DNA from: Flavobacteriales bacterium
Lineage (GTDB): Bacteria > Bacteroidota > Bacteroidia > Flavobacteriales_D > Sanyastnellaceae
DNA length: 64,000 nt
Assembly: GCA_947448135.1 (NCBI GenBank)
Contig: CANFLZ010000004.1
Location: forward strand, 17,058 to 81,057
Reading direction: 5' to 3'
How positions within the stretch are numbered: the first letter of the stretch is position 1; every line of letters starts with the position of its first letter. This document shows, piece after piece, positions 42,865 to 52,012 of this stretch. The notes under the pieces are model-generated. The model saw only the letters and a list, made by a program, of their open reading frames with translations. It had not been told where the DNA came from and did no database searches. A program made the position numbers and the translations under genes.

Positions 42865-44397
42865 ATGCACCAACAAATTTTAATTTTAGATTTTGGATCC
42901 CAAGTAACACAGCTCATCGCTCGTCGTTTAAGGGAATTAAATGTTTATTGTGAAATTCATCCTTGGAATAAAATCCCAGCTTTGCATGAAAGTATTCGGG
43001 GAGTGATTTTGTCGGGAAGTCCTTTTTCCGTTCATCAAGAGGGTGCTCCACTACCAGATTTAACGGCTATTTATGATCAATTTCCAGTTTTAGGAATTTG
43101 TTATGGAGCACAATTAATGGCAACCCATCATGGGGGAAAAGTAATGCGTTCCACTCATCGAGAATATGGTCGTGCCGTATTGTCGTCTTCGATGAGTGAG
43201 CATCCATTGATGAAGGGGGTTAGCGCAGAGAGTCAAGTTTGGATGTCTCATGGCGATACCATTGAATCTGCGGGAGAGAATGCGTTGGTTTTTTGCAGTA
43301 CAAACGATGTTCATTTTGCAGGATACCAAATTGCTGGCAAACACCGTTATGGAGTTCAATTTCATCCGGAAGTGTACCATAGCTTGGAGGGCATTCATAT
43401 GTTGCGAAATTTTGTGATGGATGTCTGTGGATGTACCGGTGATTGGACGCCGTCTGCATTTGTAGAAGAGACGATTCAATCCATCCAGCAGCAATTAGGA
43501 GAAGATAAGGTGATTCTGGGATTAAGTGGTGGCGTAGATTCTACGGTGGCTGCTGTGATTTTAAATAAAGCCATAGGCGATAGATTGCATTGCATTTTTG
43601 TCGACAATGGTTTGCTGCGCAAAGATGAGTTTGAGCAAGTGTTGGCTGATTATCAGGGAATGGGATTGAATGTGAAGGGTGTCCGCGCTGCGGATCGTTT
43701 CTATGATGCATTGGCTGGATTAGAAGATCCAGAATTAAAACGCAAGGCCATTGGAAAAACGTTCATCGATGTCTTTGATGAAGAATCAAAATTGGTGACC
43801 AACGCGAAATGGTTGGGGCAGGGAACAATCTATCCAGATGTTATCGAAAGTGTCAGTGCGACTGGTGGGCCTTCTGCCACTATTAAAAGTCACCACAATG
43901 TGGGTGGATTACCGGATTACATGAAATTGAAAGTTGTAGAGCCATTGCGCTCTTTGTTCAAAGATGAAGTGAGAAGGGTCGGAGCAAGCTTGGGCATATC
44001 TTCACTATTGTTGGGTAGACATCCTTTTCCTGGACCAGGTTTGGGCATCAGAATATTGGGGGATATCACTCCAGAGAAGGTGCAATTGTTGCAAGAAGCA
44101 GATGCTATTTTTATCAATGCCCTGAAATCAGAGGGATTGTATGACAAGGTTTGGCAAGCGGGCGTTATTTTATTGCCCGTCAAGAGTGTTGGAGTAATGG
44201 GTGATGAAAGAACGTACGAGCGCGCTGTTGCGTTGAGAGCTGTTTCATCTACGGATGGAATGACAGCTGATTGGGTGGATTTGCCATACGCTTTTCTGGC
44301 TAAAGTAAGTAATGATATCATCAACCAAGTGCGCGGAATCAATCGCGTTGTTTACGATATCAGTTCAAAACCACCTGCAACCATTGAATGGGAATAA
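42865..44397 (+). CDS. guaA: GMP synthase (glutamine-hydrolysing)
   Basis: 510 residues from ATG 42865. Glutaminase part: nucleophile Cys in GICYGAQ and the His/Glu pair in QFHPEVYHS. Synthetase part: PP-loop [38 protein letters not shown] and the dimerisation C-terminus [20 protein letters not shown]. It converts XMP to GMP. ATG 42865 is preferred over the upstream TTG because it starts directly at [13 protein letters not shown]. Confidence 0.96.
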   Translation: MHQQILILDFGSQVTQLIARRLRELNVYCEIHPWNKIPALHESIRGVILSGSPFSVHQEGAPLPDLTAIYDQFPVLGICYGAQLMATHHGGKVMRSTHREYGRAVLSSSMSEHPLMKGVSAESQVWMSHGDTIESAGENALVFCSTNDVHFAGYQIAGKHRYGVQFHPEVYHSLEGIHMLRNFVMDVCGCTGDWTPSAFVEETIQSIQQQLGEDKVILGLSGGVDSTVAAVILNKAIGDRLHCIFVDNGLLRKDEFEQVLADYQGMGLNVKGVRAADRFYDALAGLEDPELKRKAIGKTFIDVFDEESKLVTNAKWLGQGTIYPDVIESVSATGGPSATIKSHHNVGGLPDYMKLKVVEPLRSLFKDEVRRVGASLGISSLLLGRHPFPGPGLGIRILGDITPEKVQLLQEADAIFINALKSEGLYDKVWQAGVILLPVKSVGVMGDERTYERAVALRAVSSTDGMTADWVDLPYAFLAKVSNDIINQVRGINRVVYDISSKPPATIEWE

Positions 44398-44401
44398 TTT
44401 A

Positions 44402-44409
44402 TATTTTTG
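44402..44409 (+). promoter_or_regulatory. TAnnTTTG box abutting the LysM protein start
   Basis: TATTTTTG four bases before ATG 44414. TTG at 44384-44386 gives a spacer of only 15 bases. Confidence 0.45.
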
Positions 44410-44413
44410 ATAT

Positions 44414-45964
44414 ATGCGAATCATCATCCTGCTCTTTTTCTTGACTTTAAACTTGTTGATTCAAGCACAAATCCATGCGCCTGTTCAAAAGATTGATGGG
44501 GTGGATTATTACATGCACAAAGTAGAGCAAGGTCAAACTTTGTACAGCATCGCCAAGATGTATAACGTGGGGGTGAAGGAAATTCAAAAAGCCAATACCT
44601 TATCGTCAGAAGGGATTCAGTTGGGGCAAACATTGAAAATTAGAAAAGGTGGAAGTGGAATGCCTCACCCTTCAGAGCAGTTGACCGTTCCTGAAAAGGA
44701 CAATGCCTATCTGAATGTCCCACAGGGATTTCATTTGGTTCGTCCAGGAGAGACTGCTTACAGCATTGCCATGAAATACAAAATATCATTGGAACAGTTG
44801 TATGCCTGGAATCCAGGAAGTGAAAATGGTATCGCGATTGATCAGCAATTGAAAATTTCTGACAAGGCGGTTGGTGCTGTTGCTCCAAAGGTGACCAAGG
44901 TCAACACTGAAAAATTAAAAATTTATTTGCTTCTTCCCTTTTATACAGGTGTTCCAGACTCTGTTATTTCAGCCAGACAAAAGGTAATCAGAGAAACCGC
45001 TCTTCAAATTTACAGAGGCATGTTGTTGGCAACAGATACGCTGGTAGCCCAAAATATGAAGATGGATATTGAAGTGGTTGACTTTGCAGACAATGTCACA
45101 TTGGCCAAAGAATGGACAGTTTCGGGTAAATTTAATGATGCCGATTTTTTGGTGGGACCATTGTTCAAGGAATCTTTGGATGTTTTTGCTCAATGGGCAC
45201 AAACCAAGGGGGTTTGGGTGATTTGTCCAGTGCCAATTAGCAATAAAGTGCTCATGGGCAATGATCATTTGATCAAGGCTTTTCCTTCAGATGTCTCTCA
45301 GTGGGGTGCTACCGCGCGGTATGTTATGAATCACAAAAAGGAAAGTGTACCTGTTTATTTGTACACAGGCAAATCGGAGGCGGAGAAGAAAAAATCAGAG
45401 GCTTTTAAAAGTTCTTATACCAAAGCTGGATTCAAGAATATTGTTGTTTCCAATAACATGGATTCTATTTTGACAGTCGTAACTTCCTTCAAGGATTCAA
45501 CTGTATTGGTGGTTCCATCGGGCAATGCAGATTTGGTGAAAAAGTTGAATAAGAAATCATCTTCGCTTAAAAAGTGTTGGGTGATGGGTGTTCCAGAATG
45601 GCAAGATGTTTTGGCTGAAGGTGATTACGATGAAACAGTTGCCTTGAATCAGTTGAATTACACATTCCCGAAGTCCAATGATACAGACTTGGAAGACGAA
45701 TGGTTGCGTTTGTGGGTGAAAAAATACCATAGACAGTTTTTCACCCATCCCAATGAGTATGCAATGTGCGGCTACGATTTGATTCAAAGTTTGGCCAATG
45801 CTCACAAAAATGGGAAATCAGACATTTCTAAATTTGGTTTAGAATACAATGGATTGTCTTGTAACATTCAATTGCTGCAAGTTGGACGTGGAAACGGTTA
45901 TGAGAATATAGGGGTTTTAATGCTTCGTTCAGAGAAGGGAGTTATTTCAAGATTGAATTTGTAA
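44414..45964 (+). CDS. Secreted protein with two LysM domains and a periplasmic-receptor-like domain
   Basis: 516 residues with a signal peptide (about residues 1-19). LysM 1 is about residues 33-76 (HKVEQGQTLYSIAKMYNVGVKEIQ) and LysM 2 about 103-150 (HLVRPGETAYSIAMKYKISLEQLY), both giving peptidoglycan binding. From about 165 on there is a type 1 periplasmic-binding-protein-like fold (KIYLLLPFYTG, GMLLATDTL, DFLVGPLFKESLDVFAQWA, VPVYLYTGKSEAEKK), as in LppC/LpoA-type regulators. A role in controlling a peptidoglycan synthase is possible but unproven. Between guaA and hemF; TAATG overlap with hemF. Confidence 0.78.
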   Translation: MRIIILLFFLTLNLLIQAQIHAPVQKIDGVDYYMHKVEQGQTLYSIAKMYNVGVKEIQKANTLSSEGIQLGQTLKIRKGGSGMPHPSEQLTVPEKDNAYLNVPQGFHLVRPGETAYSIAMKYKISLEQLYAWNPGSENGIAIDQQLKISDKAVGAVAPKVTKVNTEKLKIYLLLPFYTGVPDSVISARQKVIRETALQIYRGMLLATDTLVAQNMKMDIEVVDFADNVTLAKEWTVSGKFNDADFLVGPLFKESLDVFAQWAQTKGVWVICPVPISNKVLMGNDHLIKAFPSDVSQWGATARYVMNHKKESVPVYLYTGKSEAEKKKSEAFKSSYTKAGFKNIVVSNNMDSILTVVTSFKDSTVLVVPSGNADLVKKLNKKSSSLKKCWVMGVPEWQDVLAEGDYDETVALNQLNYTFPKSNDTDLEDEWLRLWVKKYHRQFFTHPNEYAMCGYDLIQSLANAHKNGKSDISKFGLEYNGLSCNIQLLQVGRGNGYENIGVLMLRSEKGVISRLNL

Positions 45965-46860
45965 TGGAGTTTAAAGAGAAAATAAAGGCTGCTTTTATGG
46001 CAGCACAGTCACGCATTTGTGCTGCGTTGGAGCAAGAAGATGGTAAGGGAGTGTTTAGCCAAGAGCATTGGCAACATTTGTCAGGAGGCGGAGGTTTAAC
46101 CCGAGTTATTCAAGATGGAAATGTTTTGGAAAAAGGTGGGGTGAATTTTAGTGCCGTTGAAGGAGATATTCCAACCTTTATGAAGAAGCACGTATCAGCG
46201 GAGGCAACACGTTTTTTTGCCACAGGAATTTCTATCGTCTTACATCCAAGTTCACCTATGATTCCAATAACGCACATGAATGTGCGCTACTTTGAAACGG
46301 ATGGGGGAGATGCCTGGTTTGGCGGCGGCATCGATCTAACTCCGATTTATGTGAATGAAGAAGATGGTGTTTATTTTCATCAAAAGTTGAAGGATACTTG
46401 TGATCGTTTTAACCCTGCGTTTTATCCGAAATTCAAGCCGTGGGCTGATGATTATTTTTTCATCGAACATCGAGAGGAAACCCGCGGAATTGGCGGAATT
46501 TTCTATGATTATATCCGTCCAGATGAAGACAATACCCGTGATGTAATGTTGGAGTTTGCATTGGCGCAAACGGAAATATTTGCCGAGATGTATGTGCATT
46601 TTATGGCCAAGCACAAGCATGAAGTGTACACCGAAGAACAGAAAAAATGGCAGTTGATTAGAAGAGGAAGGTATGTTGAGTTCAATTTGGTATATGATCG
46701 AGGAACAAAATTTGGCTTAGAAACCAAAGGAAGAATCGAGTCCATTTTGATGAGTCTTCCAGAGCATGCTTCTTGGCATTATCAGCATGAGCCAATGGCG
46801 GGAAGCCCCGAGTGGCAGACCATACAGAAGTTGAAAAAGGGAATCAATTGGGTAAAGTGA
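45964..46860 (+). CDS. hemF: Coproporphyrinogen III oxidase, oxygen-dependent
   Basis: 298 residues with the HemF pattern: GGGGLTRVIQDGNVLEKGGVNFS, PMIPITHMNVRYFET, WFGGGIDLTPIY, HREETRGIGGIFYD and the end RRGRYVEFNLVYDRGTKFGLE. It decarboxylates coproporphyrinogen III to protoporphyrinogen IX with O2 and no iron, so heme synthesis here works aerobically. The start overlaps the LysM gene stop (TAATG) and the stop overlaps the next ATG. Confidence 0.95.
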   Translation: MEFKEKIKAAFMAAQSRICAALEQEDGKGVFSQEHWQHLSGGGGLTRVIQDGNVLEKGGVNFSAVEGDIPTFMKKHVSAEATRFFATGISIVLHPSSPMIPITHMNVRYFETDGGDAWFGGGIDLTPIYVNEEDGVYFHQKLKDTCDRFNPAFYPKFKPWADDYFFIEHREETRGIGGIFYDYIRPDEDNTRDVMLEFALAQTEIFAEMYVHFMAKHKHEVYTEEQKKWQLIRRGRYVEFNLVYDRGTKFGLETKGRIESILMSLPEHASWHYQHEPMAGSPEWQTIQKLKKGINWVK

Positions 46861-47528
46861 TGTGGAAGATATTGTTGATTATCGCAGGTTTTTTTTCCAT
46901 TCTTTCTGCACGTACTCAAGTCAAGTATGACTTTCATTCCAATCTCCCATTTCGTTTAAAAATCAATGGTCATTGGATCAATCAATTGCCATGCGAGCGC
47001 TTGGTTTTTGAGTGGCGAACGCAAGAGAAAAAATGCTCCATTGTCACCTACTTGAGTGAAGACGATTCGTTGGTTCAAAGTGTTGTCGTAAAGCAAGGCT
47101 ACCAGCAGTCTTTTGAATGGCAAAAAGTCAAAGATGTGAAAAGATGGGTGTTGGGTTCGGAATCACCTTATACACCAGATGTCGCGGTTGTAGACGAAAT
47201 CCCTTTATTAGATGAGGTTTATCAAGGAAATAGCAAATGCGCCGCACCAATGTCGGATGCCCAATTTGAACAGTTTTTATCGAGCATTATGGATAGCCCT
47301 ATGACCGCTCAAAGAATCAAGAATGTCAATTTTCTTTCAGGAGGGGTTTGTTGTACTATCGAACAATGTTTGATTTTAATGTCAAACTTTGAGTTGGAAG
47401 ATGATAAACTAGAAGTTTTGAGCATTCTTGCGCCCCACGTTTTTGATTGGGATAACAAACAAGATTTGATCAATTCCTTTTTTACCGAGCGAGCTAAAAA
47501 CAAGGCCGCACTCATCATTGGTCAATGA
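46860..47528 (+). CDS. Secreted DUF4476 domain protein
   Basis: 222 residues from ATG 46860, sharing one base with the hemF stop. Signal peptide about residues 1-19 (ILSARTQ). The C-terminal 92 residues are a DUF4476-like helical repeat domain: MSDAQFEQFLSSIMDS, TIEQCLILMSNFELEDDKLEVLSILAPHVFD and DLINSFFTERAK. The N-terminal half is beta-rich. Function unknown. An fbaA promoter TTG box lies inside its last codons. Confidence 0.75.
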   Translation: MWKILLIIAGFFSILSARTQVKYDFHSNLPFRLKINGHWINQLPCERLVFEWRTQEKKCSIVTYLSEDDSLVQSVVVKQGYQQSFEWQKVKDVKRWVLGSESPYTPDVAVVDEIPLLDEVYQGNSKCAAPMSDAQFEQFLSSIMDSPMTAQRIKNVNFLSGGVCCTIEQCLILMSNFELEDDKLEVLSILAPHVFDWDNKQDLINSFFTERAKNKAALIIGQ

Positions 47529-47547
47529 CCAAGTTGTATTATTTTTG
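47518..47547 (+). promoter_or_regulatory. fbaA promoter
   Basis: TTG at 47518-47520, 19-base spacer and TATTTTTG at 47540-47547, a full match to the Bacteroidota -33/-7 pattern. The start codon lies 24 bases downstream. Confidence 0.7.
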
Positions 47548-47570
47548 TTTGAATAACTAAATTTAAAATC

Positions 47571-48635
47571 ATGCGTTTTCAGCCAGGTGTTTTAACCGGT
47601 AATCAGGTTACAGAAGTTCTTAACGACGCCAAGGAAAGAGGTTATGCCCTTCCCGCCGTCAATGTGATTGGAACCAATAGTATCAACGCTGTTCTAGAAA
47701 CTGCGAAAGAAGTTAATTCACCGGTCATCATTCAATTCAGCAATGGTGGTGGTGTATTTTACGCTGGAAAGGGATTGTCCAATGGCAATCAAGAGGCGGC
47801 CGTTGCAGGTTCTGTAAGCGGTGCACAACACATACACATGATGGCCGAATTGTACAAGGTTCCGGTTATCGTGCACACGGATCATTGTGCTAAAAATTTA
47901 TTGCCTTGGATGGATGGTATGCTTTCTCATGGCGAAAAGTATTTTGAACGTTACGGGAAGCCTCTGTTTTCATCACATATGTTGGATTTTTCGGAAGAAT
48001 CATTGCAAGAGAATATCGAACTGTCGGTTCAATATTTTAAGCGCATGAATGATATGGGGATTACTCTGGAAATTGAATTGGGTGTTACAGGCGGTGAGGA
48101 AGATGGTGTTGACAATAGCCATGTCGATAGTTCTAAGTTGTACACTCAGCCTGAAGAGGTAGCATTTGCATACGAGCACATGAAGCAAGTGAGCGATCGA
48201 TTTACCATTGCTGCGGCTTTTGGCAATGTGCATGGTGTATACAAACCTGGTAATGTTAAATTACAACCCATCATCTTGAATAATTCTCAGGAATATATCC
48301 AACGGAAATTCAATACTGCTTCAAAGCCAATCAATTTTGTATTTCATGGTGGAAGTGGTTCAACTCGCGAAGAGATTAGAGAAGCGATCAGTTATGGCGC
48401 TATCAAAATGAACATTGATACGGACATGCAGTGGGCATACACAGAGGGTATTCGCGATTATATGACTCAGAAATCAGCCTACTTGCAAAGTCAGATTGGC
48501 AATCCAGAAGGAGCGGACAAGCCGAATAAGAAGTTTTATGACCCCCGCGTATGGTTGCGCGAAGGAGAAAAAACTTTTGTCAATCGATTGAAAGATGCAT
48601 TTGAAGATTTGAATGCAATGGGCCGCAATGCCTAG
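47571..48635 (+). CDS. fbaA: Fructose-bisphosphate aldolase, class II
   Basis: 354 residues. Zinc ligands in IVHTDHCAKNLLPWMDG, the metal-linked IELGVTGGEEDGVDNS, AFGNVHGVYKPGNVKL and the phosphate-binding FVFHGGSGSTREEI followed by INIDTDMQW-like MNIDTDMQWAYTEG. Length and the GEEDG segment indicate class IIA. It splits or makes fructose-1,6-bisphosphate. Good own promoter; no clear terminator on the plus strand, although the gene is followed by one that acts on the minus strand. Confidence 0.95.
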   Translation: MRFQPGVLTGNQVTEVLNDAKERGYALPAVNVIGTNSINAVLETAKEVNSPVIIQFSNGGGVFYAGKGLSNGNQEAAVAGSVSGAQHIHMMAELYKVPVIVHTDHCAKNLLPWMDGMLSHGEKYFERYGKPLFSSHMLDFSEESLQENIELSVQYFKRMNDMGITLEIELGVTGGEEDGVDNSHVDSSKLYTQPEEVAFAYEHMKQVSDRFTIAAAFGNVHGVYKPGNVKLQPIILNNSQEYIQRKFNTASKPINFVFHGGSGSTREEIREAISYGAIKMNIDTDMQWAYTEGIRDYMTQKSAYLQSQIGNPEGADKPNKKFYDPRVWLREGEKTFVNRLKDAFEDLNAMGRNA

Positions 48636-48663
48636 TCGATTCTGAAATAATTTGTCTAAAAAT

Positions 48664-48704
48664 AAAAAAAAGGAAATGCCCGGTTTACAAGCGGTCCATT
48701 TCCT
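48664..48704 (-). terminator. Terminator overlapping the 3' end of the DUF7935 gene
   Basis: AGGAAATG (48671-48678) pairs with CATTTCCT (48697-48704), and the minus-strand T-run comes from the A-run at 48664-48670. The arm next to the gene is coding and the stop codon (48685-48687) lies in the loop. Confidence 0.65.
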
Positions 48705-49194
48705 CTTTTAGTTTTCCTAAAGCTATTTGAATCACCAAATTTTTTGTTTCTGATTCCAATTGAAAAATCACATTGCTCAATTCAAGTGAAGTTGCTTCAG
48801 GTCCCACGTGTTGAAAAGCACTTTTGATCAATTCCAAAGTGCTATCCTTGGCAAAAACTATGGACTGCCAAGTGGTGGAATCTACATACAATTGAAGACC
48901 TATATTGTGTTCATATTCTTCACGAATCGATTTTGTGATTTCAAATTGCAATTGTGCTGCGGTCATCTGCCCTACAGGATAGCGCAAGATCAGACTCGTG
49001 GGAGTGATTCTCTCGAGTAAAATGGTGAGTCGCTCAAATGCCGAAACTTTCAAGGGAGTTAACGCAGATTTGCGGGATATCAATTGTTGGTGCAAAGAAT
49101 GTTGCTGTTGCCAATTGATCCACCTCTGAAAGGCCATCCAAAATGTGGTGAGTGTTCCCGCCACGATAATGATTAAAATCCACCATTTTTCCAT
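48685..49194 (-). CDS. DUF7935 family membrane-anchored protein
   Basis: 169 residues. One N-terminal membrane helix (about 4-22), then a conserved soluble part: LTPLKVSAFERLTILLERITPTSLILR, MTAAQLQFEITKSIREEYEHNIGLQLYV and a C-terminal helix ending LGKLKEEMDRL. This pattern is widespread in Bacteroidota, and no biochemical function is known. Divergent from the FG-GAP gene, with a 31-base shared upstream region containing CATCTTTG (minus strand) and TAATTTCG (plus strand). Confidence 0.8.
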   Translation of the reverse strand: MEKWWILIIIVAGTLTTFWMAFQRWINWQQQHSLHQQLISRKSALTPLKVSAFERLTILLERITPTSLILRYPVGQMTAAQLQFEITKSIREEYEHNIGLQLYVDSTTWQSIVFAKDSTLELIKSAFQHVGPEATSLELSNVIFQLESETKNLVIQIALGKLKEEMDRL

Positions 49195-49213
49195 AACAAT
49201 GCAAAGATGTAAC

Positions 49214-49221
49214 TAATTTCG
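49214..49221 (+). promoter_or_regulatory. -7-like box TAATTTCG abutting the FG-GAP protein start
   Basis: TAATTTCG, one base off TAnnTTTG, ends four bases before ATG 49226, in the short divergent region. Confidence 0.4.
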
Positions 49222-49225
49222 ATAC

Positions 49226-51439
49226 ATGAAGAAGACAATTTTTCTCATTTTCATTTGTTTCCTAGCCGGTACGCTTGCAGCTCAGGTTTGGCAGAGAAAT
49301 GCATCCATCCCAGTTCAAGTTCAAAATTATTTTTTGGCCAATCCTTGGATGGGTGGATTCAATGCACCTCAATTTTCGAATATGGACATAGACGGTGACG
49401 GCGTTAATGATCTTTTTGTTTTTGATCGCCAGGGAAATCGAAAATTGGTTTTCATTCAAACCAGTGATGCCGTGGGGCAATCATATTATTATCACGCTCC
49501 CCAATGGGAATCTTATTTTCCAGAAAATCTTTCAAATTGGGTGTTGTTGCGCGATATGAATTGTGACGGTTACGAAGATGTTGTGACGAATTTTCAATCG
49601 GGTATGGTGGTGTATTTAAACACAACTCCTCAAACAGGTGAATTGTCATTTTCACCTTACAATAGTTTGAATTTGCTTCGCTCCAGTTATGATTTGGGAA
49701 GTGGTGTTTTTGAGGCTCCGATGTATTGCATGAGCGTTGATATTCCTGTCATTGAGGATATTGATGGTGACGGTGATATGGATGTTTTAAGCAATACAGA
49801 AGCGAGTACAGGAATTTACTTTTATAAGTCCTTACAAACGGAAAATGCGAATTGTGACGAGCTAATTTATCGCTGCGCTAACCGTTGTTATGGAATGGTT
49901 TCGGAGGGTTCAGAGAGTTTTAATTTGTATATAGGAGAGCAATTTTCTTGTCCTTTGAATGTCGCGAATCCTGAAAAATCAGCGGAGCATCTCCATACGG
50001 GAGGAACTTTGGCGGCTATTGATTTAGATAACAATGGCATTAAGGATGTCTTGGTGGGTGATGTCACTGAGACAAACATAGCTGCTGTTCTTATGCAAGA
50101 GACGTCAACTAGTTTGGATAGCGCTTTCGCATTGATTCCGCAATTTCCACAAAACCATCCTGTAGAGTTGACCTTGTTTCCGGCAGCGTATTACAAAGAC
50201 GTAACCAATGATGGGGTGTCTGATTTATTGGTTTCTCCCAATGCTTTGTATGGTGCAGAGGACAGGCAGTCGGTATTGTTGTATATCAATCAAGGTTCAG
50301 AAACATTGCCTAATTTCGTTTATTCAGGAAATGACTTTTTGCAAAATCAAAGCATTGATGTTGGTTTTGGTTCGCATCCTGTTGCAGCGGATATCGATGC
50401 GGATGGCGATTTTGATTTGCTTGTTGCTTCTCGATATTATGATACACAAGGACTGACTGCAAAATCTCAAATTCACTTGATCATCAATGATACCATGCCT
50501 AACGGCGAGCAGATATGGGGTTGGGATAATCAAGATTGGCAAAGCATTTCCCAATACCATTGGCAGAACATTTATCCGGCTTGGGGCGATTGGGATCAAG
50601 ACGGTGATGCTGATCTTTTGATTGGAGAATTGAATGGCAATTTGTACAAATTGCGCAACATTGGAAATGCAAGTGAAGTTGTATTGGATGCCCCCGTGTT
50701 GGTTATGGATAACTCCAATACGCCGATTGATGTTGGTCAAAGCGCGACCCCTCAGTTGATCGATATCAATTTGGATGGATTGATCGATTTGGTAGTGGGT
50801 GAGAAATCGGGAAATGTCAATTATTTTAAAAATATAGGTACTGTTACCTCTCCCTCTTGGATGTTGATGACAGACTCTATGGCCTCGGCCAATGCTTCTA
50901 GTTATTTGGGGTTGGATGGATATAGCGTCCCTTGGGTTGTTGCGGATACCAGTGATACTTGGAGTCTGTATATTGGAACAGAAAAGGGAAATGTGAATTA
51001 CTATCAATTTGATAGGAACGCTCCTTCTTCAGGGAATTTAGTGGATGAAATGTGGCAAGGTATTCGGGAAGGGGATCGCTCTTCATGCACGTTTGCCGAC
51101 TTTACGCAGGATGGAAATATCGACATGATGTATGGTCATAACGGTGGTGGATTGGCATTTTATACAACGGATCAAATTCAAATAGAAATAACTGAAAATT
51201 CAGTTGTAGATGAATTCAAAGTTTTTCCTAATCCGGCTGAACACTCTATTCAATTTGGACCTCTACCCAACGGTATGTCAGAAGTTTTAATTTATGATCT
51301 ACACGGTCGATTAATGGAGCGATTGGTTCTTCAGAGTGGAATGCAATCTTTGAACGTAAGTCAATATCCTCAAGGTCTATATTGGTTGGGCTGGTCAGAG
51401 GGAGATATTCGGCAAGGAATGGTTTGGATGAAGAATTAA
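49226..51439 (+). CDS. Secreted FG-GAP/VCBS repeat protein with type IX secretion C-terminal domain
   Basis: 737 residues. Signal peptide about 1-19. At least eight FG-GAP/VCBS-type Asp-rich blades were counted, such as DIDGDGVNDLFVFD, DIDGDGDMDVLSN, DVTNDGVSDLLVS, DIDADGDFDLLVASR, DWDQDGDADLLIGELNGN and DINLDGLIDLVVGEKSGN, which fold into a calcium-binding beta-propeller. The last 75 residues (FKVFPNPAEHSIQFG ... LIYDLHGRLMERLVL ... YPQGLYWLGW) are a type A sorting domain, so the protein crosses the outer membrane by type IX secretion. Its target is unknown. Confidence 0.9.
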   Translation: MKKTIFLIFICFLAGTLAAQVWQRNASIPVQVQNYFLANPWMGGFNAPQFSNMDIDGDGVNDLFVFDRQGNRKLVFIQTSDAVGQSYYYHAPQWESYFPENLSNWVLLRDMNCDGYEDVVTNFQSGMVVYLNTTPQTGELSFSPYNSLNLLRSSYDLGSGVFEAPMYCMSVDIPVIEDIDGDGDMDVLSNTEASTGIYFYKSLQTENANCDELIYRCANRCYGMVSEGSESFNLYIGEQFSCPLNVANPEKSAEHLHTGGTLAAIDLDNNGIKDVLVGDVTETNIAAVLMQETSTSLDSAFALIPQFPQNHPVELTLFPAAYYKDVTNDGVSDLLVSPNALYGAEDRQSVLLYINQGSETLPNFVYSGNDFLQNQSIDVGFGSHPVAADIDADGDFDLLVASRYYDTQGLTAKSQIHLIINDTMPNGEQIWGWDNQDWQSISQYHWQNIYPAWGDWDQDGDADLLIGELNGNLYKLRNIGNASEVVLDAPVLVMDNSNTPIDVGQSATPQLIDINLDGLIDLVVGEKSGNVNYFKNIGTVTSPSWMLMTDSMASANASSYLGLDGYSVPWVVADTSDTWSLYIGTEKGNVNYYQFDRNAPSSGNLVDEMWQGIREGDRSSCTFADFTQDGNIDMMYGHNGGGLAFYTTDQIQIEITENSVVDEFKVFPNPAEHSIQFGPLPNGMSEVLIYDLHGRLMERLVLQSGMQSLNVSQYPQGLYWLGWSEGDIRQGMVWMKN

Positions 51440-51453
51440 AAGGATTATATTTG
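51423..51453 (+). promoter_or_regulatory. yceI-like gene promoter
   Basis: TTTG at 51423-51426, 19-base spacer and TATATTTG at 51446-51453, a full match to the Bacteroidota pattern. The box overlaps the end of the FG-GAP gene and lies 22 bases before ATG 51476. Confidence 0.7.
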
Positions 51454-51475
51454 GAGGTAAATAAAAATCAATCTT

Positions 51476-52009
51476 ATGAGCAAGCAATTATGGGTAATTG
51501 ATCCCGTTCACAGTGATATCATGTTTAAGGTTCGTCACATGATGATTACCAACGTTTCAGGAGTTTTTGATCAGTTCAATGGTGTAATGCATTCCAATGC
51601 AGCTGATTTTTCTGATGCTGATATCTCTTTCGAAGCTGAAGTTTCATCTATCAATACCAGAAATGAGCAAAGAGATGAGCATTTGAAGTCAGCGGATTTC
51701 TTTGATGTAGCCAACCATCCGAAGTTGACATTTAAATCTACTGGATTAACCAAGAAATCTGAGAATTCATACGAGTTAGTGGGTGATTTGTCCTTGAGAG
51801 GGGTTTCTAAAACTTTAAAATTGGATGTAGAATTCAATGGTGTTGTAATTGATCCATGGGGCCAAGTGAAAGCTGGTTTTGAGATGAATGGAATCATCAA
51901 GCGTGCGGATTACGGATTGATGTGGAATGCCCAATCTGAAGACGGGTCTGTAGTATTGTCGGAAGATGTTCGTTTGCAAATCACCGTACAAATGATTAAA
52001 CAATTGTAA
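51476..52009 (+). CDS. YceI-like family protein
   Basis: 177 residues, without a signal peptide: WVIDPVHSDIMFKVRHMMITNVSGVF, the Asp-rich HLKSADFFDVANHPKLTFKST, LVGDLSLRGVSKTLKLDVEF and a C-terminal VRLQITVQM. The lipocalin-like YceI fold binds isoprenoid or fatty-acyl ligands; some members are periplasmic and others cytosolic. Located three bases before the histidine kinase gene, so it may be co-transcribed with the signalling genes from the promoter at 51423-51453. Confidence 0.88.
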   Translation: MSKQLWVIDPVHSDIMFKVRHMMITNVSGVFDQFNGVMHSNAADFSDADISFEAEVSSINTRNEQRDEHLKSADFFDVANHPKLTFKSTGLTKKSENSYELVGDLSLRGVSKTLKLDVEFNGVVIDPWGQVKAGFEMNGIIKRADYGLMWNAQSEDGSVVLSEDVRLQITVQMIKQL

Positions 52010-52012
52010 AAT

